The notes under the pieces: model-generated
What the model was told of the DNA's origin: nothing
The model's database searches: none
Seen by the model: only the letters and a program-made list of their open reading frames with translations
NCBI RefSeq assembly: GCF_000321415.2
Contig: NC_019902.2
Span: forward strand, 1,984,001 to 2,048,000
Source: Thioalkalivibrio nitratireducens DSM 14787
GTDB taxonomy: Bacteria; Pseudomonadota; Gammaproteobacteria; Ectothiorhodospirales; Ectothiorhodospiraceae
Direction of reading: 5' to 3'
DNA length: 64,000 nucleotides
Shown: piece after piece, positions 58,049 to 64,000 of the stretch
How the letters are laid out: every line of letters begins with the position of its first letter
Position numbering within the stretch: position 1 is the stretch's first letter
Made by a program: the position numbers and the translations under genes

Positions 58049-58279
58049 TTACTCTTCTTCCTGCAGTTCCTCGTGCCAGCCCCGGTCGAGACCGAACTCG
58101 AAGCTGTGCACCCGCAGGCCTTCCGGGAAAGCCTCCTTCATACGGCGTTCGAATTCCGTGTACACCTCTGCCTTGTGCTGCTGCACGTCCCAGTCGCGGC
58201 TGTCGATGTCGACGCCCTCGACGTCGAGGTCCATCTTCAGTTCCATCTCCGGCGCCATCTGCAATCGAATCTTGGGCAT
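58049..58279 (-). CDS. Small acidic protein of unknown function
   Basis: The 76-residue protein starts at the ATG at 58279 (MPKIRLQMAPEMELKMDLD) with AAGGAG upstream. It alternates beta-like and helical stretches (VYTEFERRMKEAFPEGL) and ends in an acidic tail (WHEELQEEE). It lies 47 bases after the pyrophosphatase gene on the same strand and is probably co-transcribed with it. No family is recognised. Confidence 0.65.
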   Translation of the reverse strand: MPKIRLQMAPEMELKMDLDVEGVDIDSRDWDVQQHKAEVYTEFERRMKEAFPEGLRVHSFEFGLDRGWHEELQEEE

Positions 58280-58326
58280 GGTCTTGGTTTCTCCTTGTCG
58301 GATGCGGAAGCGGGCCCGGGCCTCGC

Positions 58327-60384
<2,058 letters not shown>

Positions 60385-61230
60385 CACTGCCTCCCCTTGA
60401 GACATTTTGGTGGTGGTATCGGGAAGCGCGGCACGAGCAACGGCAGGCCCGGGGGATCACCGGCACGGCCGGCCATCACTGTCCCGGGGGACACCCCCTC
60501 GATCTCCTTCAGCGCTCCCCTGTTCTTCTTTTATTTGCGCCGCGCACACGAGCATGCGGCAGCCCACGCCGATGGCCGCAGCCATGCGGTTGCTTGTCAG
60601 GGTGAGTCCGGCGCGGCATTGCCCCAACGCCGCGCCTGGCCACGGGATACGGCTTCGACACCGCACGCACCGCAACCTGATTTCAGGAAGGCTTGCGGCC
60701 CGTCGCGAACGTCCGCGTCGGGATCGCCCGGGCAAGCGCCCCTGCCTTTCGCTGGGCGCCGAACCTACTCCCCGCTTCGCGGCGAGTCAAGGCCGAACTG
60801 GCAGGACCGGGTTGGCATGCGCTGTGTACTCGGCGGGTACCCGGCAGCCGACCACGCTGGCGGCGCGGCAACATGCCGCGCCGCTACGGCGGGTCGGCTA
60901 GACTTCGGGGGGAACCGTCAAGCCAGGACACGCGATCCGGAGCCCACCGTCCTGAAGCCGCGCCTTCATCAGCAGCGGGACCGTCAGAGCCGGGAGCCTG
61001 AACCTGTGTCCGGGAAGCGGACCACGAACGCGCCCGCGCGGAATTCGGCACTGCGAGTGGCTGGACCCCACAGGCCGTATCATCCGGCCGGGCGGCCTGG
61101 TCCCGCTGGTTGCACAGGAGCGGCTGGGCTACGGCGGCAAAACGGAGGCGCTGGCCTGAGCGCAGATACGCCGATCCCGGATCCTGAACCCGTGGCCGGC
61201 GATGGACTCAACAACGAACGGGAGGATGCA
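60385..61230. other. 846-bp spacer with a possible EAL-domain fragment
   Basis: No complete gene is supported. At about 61031-61162 a plus-strand frame reads RGIRHCEWLDPTGRIIRPGG, then LVPLVAQERLG, and stops at TGA. This resembles the start of an EAL domain (IRHxEALxR, DPxGRxIPPGxFIPLAE), but ALVR is missing and nothing follows. The rest is GC-rich with short palindromes and no protein-like frame. Confidence 0.35.
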
Positions 61231-61872
61231 TTGGCGAACTGGTTACGGGTGCCGCTGGCGCTGAAATACTTCCTTGCGATCACGCTGGTGCAGGCGGTCA
61301 CGGTGCTACTGGTGCTGGCGTGGTGGCACACCGGGTCCACCGACATCGCGTTGACCTTTGCCGCCCTCGGCCTGGTCAGTGGCCTTTTTGCCGCGCTGTG
61401 GCTGGCCTCCATGGCTCGTGGCGCCCACCGCGAGGCGCTGATCCGGGCCCAGGCCCACCTGGCCCGAGAGCGCGAGCGCCACCGGCGCCTGACCGAGCAG
61501 GAGCGTGCAAAAGCCGCCGAGGACGCGCGCCGGCAGGTACAGCGGGAAACTCAGCGCGTGAAGACCCGGTCGAGCCTGCGCATGGCCGGCGCAGTCGCAG
61601 GGATGGCGGGTCTGGGTACGCTGCTCCTGCTGACGCAGTTCCTGTCGCTGGGCGTGCTGCTGATCAGTTCCTCGGGCGGTGCGGTGGCCGGCTATCTGTT
61701 CCGGATCCGCCAGGAGATGCGGCGCCGCGATCCGAGCGGGAACGGTGGCAACGGCGGGAACGGTGGCAACAGCCTGCCCCGGATGGTCCCGGGGACACGC
61801 CTGCTGAATGGCAATGCCCGGCGGGCCGACACCCCGCTGACGGAATCGGCCGACCAGGAAACCCGATCCTGA
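61231..61872 (+). CDS. Membrane protein with coiled coil and Gly/Asn-rich tail, unknown
   Basis: The start is uncertain; I chose TTG at 61231 because GGGAGG lies five bases before it and it begins the first hydrophobic part. The 213-residue product has two helices at about 12-55 (YFLAITLVQAVTVLLVLAWW; ALTFAALGLVSGLFAALWLA), a charged coiled coil at about 65-115 (ARERERHRRLTEQERAKAAE), two further helices at about 120-155, and a tail with repeated GNGGN. Family unknown. Confidence 0.6.
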   Translation: MANWLRVPLALKYFLAITLVQAVTVLLVLAWWHTGSTDIALTFAALGLVSGLFAALWLASMARGAHREALIRAQAHLARERERHRRLTEQERAKAAEDARRQVQRETQRVKTRSSLRMAGAVAGMAGLGTLLLLTQFLSLGVLLISSSGGAVAGYLFRIRQEMRRRDPSGNGGNGGNGGNSLPRMVPGTRLLNGNARRADTPLTESADQETRS

Positions 61873-61974
61873 AACCCCTCGGGTGCAGGCGCATGGCGGT
61901 AAAACCGACGCCGCCGGCGGGGCATGTGTCCTGGGGCCGCACGCCGGGTACCCAGGAGCCAGCGGGGCGGGGGT

Positions 61975-62487
61975 TTACATCGCAAAGTCGATGCGGTCAG
62001 CCAGCGCGTCAAGTGCGGCCTGAGCACATTGCTCGTCCAGGTGACCACCGGGGGCACCGGAAACGCCGACCGCTCCGACCATGCTGCCGGCGACTTCCAC
62101 CGGCAGACCTCCGTCGAGCACCAGAATCCCGTCCACGTGATTCATTTCCATGCGAATGTCGTTCCGGTTGGTCCGGAACGCGGACGACGCGACGTTGGAC
62201 AGAATGACCGCCCGCGCCTTGTCGTGCGCGATCTGGATCGTGAACGGCGCGGCGAGCGAGTCGCGCAGGATCGCCTGCGGATGCCCACCCCGGTCGACCA
62301 CCACGGCGCTGGTCTGGTATCCCATCTCGCGGCAGGCGTCGACCGTCGCCTGGGCGATATCCCGCGCCATTTCCATGCTCATCACGCGTTGCGTCAGGAA
62401 GTCGCTGGCCAGCAGGGCCGGTGTCACGACCAACAGGGCCAGTGCGGGCAAACCTCGGGTCAATGCTTTCGAAGCGAGTCTGAACAT
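61975..62487 (-). CDS. Exported GlcG/HbpS family (DUF336) heme-binding-like protein
   Basis: The 170-residue product has a signal peptide (LPALALLVVTPALLA, cleaved before SDF) and a GlcG/HbpS domain: ARDIAQATVDACREMGYQTS, VVVDRGGHPQAILRD, AHDKARAVI, GILVLDGGLPVEV and GAVGVSGAPGGHLDEQCAQA. Family members bind heme or serve as redox or stress sensors, often as octamers; GVSGAPGGHLDE is the conserved loop. The ATG at 62487 has GGAGG upstream. It stands alone, with no two-component partner nearby. Confidence 0.87.
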   Translation of the reverse strand: MFRLASKALTRGLPALALLVVTPALLASDFLTQRVMSMEMARDIAQATVDACREMGYQTSAVVVDRGGHPQAILRDSLAAPFTIQIAHDKARAVILSNVASSAFRTNRNDIRMEMNHVDGILVLDGGLPVEVAGSMVGAVGVSGAPGGHLDEQCAQAALDALADRIDFAM

Positions 62488-62726
62488 GGGTGCATCCTCC
62501 AGGATCACGAGCATCGAAACAGGGACGGCCCTGCCGCGGCCGTCCCCTGGAGGACGTAATCCGTCCCGCCTGGATTCCAGCGCACCCGCCGCAGGCCAGC
62601 CTGAACACCGCAAGAGCCACGGCCCCGGGGCGCGGGTCGCCACGCGCGTTCGCCAGTGACCCGCGGCTCAAACCCGCCCGGGGCAGAGACGATCCGGCCG
62701 GTCCCGACCGGGAGGATGTGCTGGAT

Positions 62727-63056
62727 CTATATCGATGGATATACCGAGCGCGCAGCCCGGGAAAGGCCATTGCGCATCAGCATCTCCGACGACGACCGCA
62801 GATCGCGCTGGAAACGGACCCAGATCCCGTCCGGCCAGCGCCCGGCCACCACACCGAACACATGCTGGCCGCCATCATCGGAACCGAACTCCGGAAAGAT
62901 GATTTCGACGGCATCGTCGTCGATCGGTCCGGTATATTCGATGAATGCGCCACTGTTGCACAGTTTGCGCGTTTGCACCTTCACCGGCAGACCATCACCC
63001 GTATCGAGCCAGACATCGGTACGCACCCAGATGCATTCGTCATCGTGGTGATCCAT
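62727..63056 (-). CDS. Possible PilZ-like c-di-GMP-binding protein
   Basis: The 109-residue protein is beta-rich: WVRTDVWLDTGDGLPVKVQT, then RKLCNSGAFIEYTGP where PilZ domains carry (D/N)xSxxG after an Arg-rich stretch, and GVVAGRWPDGIWVRFQRD at the end. The fold and length fit PilZ, but the motif is degenerate (C in place of the first S, and no RxxxR). It lies 126 bases after a c-di-GMP phosphodiesterase gene on the same strand, which supports a role in c-di-GMP signalling. GGAGG lies upstream of the ATG. Confidence 0.55.
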   Translation of the reverse strand: MDHHDDECIWVRTDVWLDTGDGLPVKVQTRKLCNSGAFIEYTGPIDDDAVEIIFPEFGSDDGGQHVFGVVAGRWPDGIWVRFQRDLRSSSEMLMRNGLSRAARSVYPSI

Positions 63057-63182
63057 TGCTGCTTACCTCCAAGCGCCATCGTCGAGAATTCGGGAATTGC
63101 ACGCTCTGACTGGCGCGCTTGCCCGAACCTTGGTCTTAGAACATAGACGAATCTATATGACATGGGTAAGCCTGCCGACCAC

Positions 63183-64000
63183 CTAGGTATTACTACGCCC
63201 CGATGGGGAAGGCCAGGCTGCGAGCCAGCCCGGCAGGTCCTCGGCTGGCAGCGGGGCACTGGCGAAAAACCCCTGGTAGGCATCGCACTCCAGCATTTTC
63301 AGAATCTCCAGTTGCCGAACATTCTCCACCCCCTCGGCCAATACCTCTAGCGAGAGGTTGTGCCCCATTGCGACCACCGTCGACGCGATCTCGCGCGCGC
63401 TGTGATCGGTTTCGATATCGCGGACAAAGCTTTGGTCGATCTTCAACCTGTCGATCGGAAACTCGCGCAGATACGCCAGCGACGAGTAACCGATCCCGAA
63501 ATCGTCGATCACGAGCCTTACGCCGAGATCCTTCAGACTGCGCAGCATCGCCGGAGCCGAGTCGCCCTGCCGCATCAGCAGGGACTCGGTAATCTCCAGT
63601 TCCAGGAACTCCGGAGGCAGGCCGCTGAGTTCCAGTGCCTCCGATACCCGCGCCGTCACGTCCTGCAGCAGAAACTGCTGGCTCGAGAAATTGACCGCTA
63701 CCTGCGGCAGGGCGAGCCCTCGATGCCGCCAGACCTGGAGCTGGCGACATGCCTCCTTCAGCACCCAGAGGCCCAGCGGGGCGATCAGGCCCGATTCCTC
63801 GGCCACCGGAATGAACTCGTCGGGACCGACCAGCCCCTTCTCCTTGTCGTTCCAGCGCACCAGTGCCTCGACCCCGATCGTCCGCCCATCGGCGACCGAG
63901 ACCTGGGGCTGGAAATACAGCACGAATTCCCGATGCTCGATCGCCCTGCGCAGCCGGGTCTCCATCGCCAGCCGGCGGCCCGCTGCGCGGGTCAGCTCCT
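63183..64000 (-). CDS. EAL-domain c-di-GMP phosphodiesterase, C-terminal part (5' end outside window)
   Basis: The frame is open to the window edge, so the gene starts beyond base 64000. The visible 270 residues are a complete EAL domain: YFQPQVSVADGRTIGVEALVRW (EAL motif with the catalytic Glu), NFSSQQFLL, LELEITESLLM, LVIDDFGIGYSSLAYL (DDFGIGYSS), IDRLKIDQSFV and VLAEGVENVRQLEIL. All metal and catalytic residues seem present, so it should be active. ELTRAAGRRLAMETRLRRAI before it is the linker usual after a GGDEF domain. Confidence 0.93.
   Translation of the reverse strand, partial: ELTRAAGRRLAMETRLRRAIEHREFVLYFQPQVSVADGRTIGVEALVRWNDKEKGLVGPDEFIPVAEESGLIAPLGLWVLKEACRQLQVWRHRGLALPQVAVNFSSQQFLLQDVTARVSEALELSGLPPEFLELEITESLLMRQGDSAPAMLRSLKDLGVRLVIDDFGIGYSSLAYLREFPIDRLKIDQSFVRDIETDHSAREIASTVVAMGHNLSLEVLAEGVENVRQLEILKMLECDAYQGFFASAPLPAEDLPGWLAAWPSPSGRSNT

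Overview
This window is chromosomal DNA from a high-GC gammaproteobacterium. The evidence is the fixed gene order rpsB-tsf-pyrH-frr-uppS-cdsA-dxr-rseP-bamA-skp-lpxD-fabZ-lpxA, a full lipid A and outer-membrane biogenesis set, a divergent tesA/ybbA-ybbP unit, RelA and GlnD. GC content, codon use and a K+-independent-type H+-pyrophosphatase fit Ectothiorhodospiraceae (Thioalkalivibrio-like), but that lineage is an inference, not a sequence match.

Layout. 1-3044: the 3' end of a glycogen phosphorylase gene, a thioredoxin-like/HEAT protein and a 500-bp spacer packed with three kinds of small repeat. 3045-15438 (minus strand): one long, tightly packed block for translation (rpsB, tsf, frr), UMP kinase, undecaprenyl and CDP-diglyceride synthesis, the MEP pathway, RseP, BamA, Skp and lipid A acylation. 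lpxB does not follow lpxA. 15638-19080 (plus): map-glnD, overlapping by ATGA. 19215-23996: a membrane protein, hrpB, a DUF4124 protein with a 27-bp tandem repeat, a tRNA-Arg(CCT) and a small unknown gene.

23997-34460 is accessory. Six plus-strand genes encode exported proteins: an RHS/YD protein fused to a Cys-rich segment and a DUF1566 domain, a small secreted protein, an ankyrin protein, a coiled-coil protein, a six-repeat PPC-like protein and a second ankyrin protein. It is flanked by non-coding or decayed DNA and is the best candidate here for an undescribed system. 34461-40569 returns to conserved genes (tesA, ybbA, ybbP, relA). 40570-41646 holds a nested MITE-like array. 41647-50345 is a type I secretion locus: an OmpA/SmpA-like protein, a BapA-like adhesin, a TolC-type outer-membrane protein, a LapB-type ABC exporter and a HlyD-type adaptor. 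50557-64000 is mixed: a PQQ-type sugar dehydrogenase, a second MITE copy, an ATP-grasp/CocE pair, PA2779-like and DUF3096 proteins, an acyl-CoA synthetase remnant, a membrane pyrophosphatase, a GlcG/HbpS protein, a possible PilZ protein and a GGDEF/EAL-type protein that runs off the end.

Three genes (RHS/DUF1566, the small secreted protein and the adhesin) each read through if one C is removed from a short C run. They are either one-base frameshifts or systematic indel errors in the assembly, and should be checked before function is assigned.
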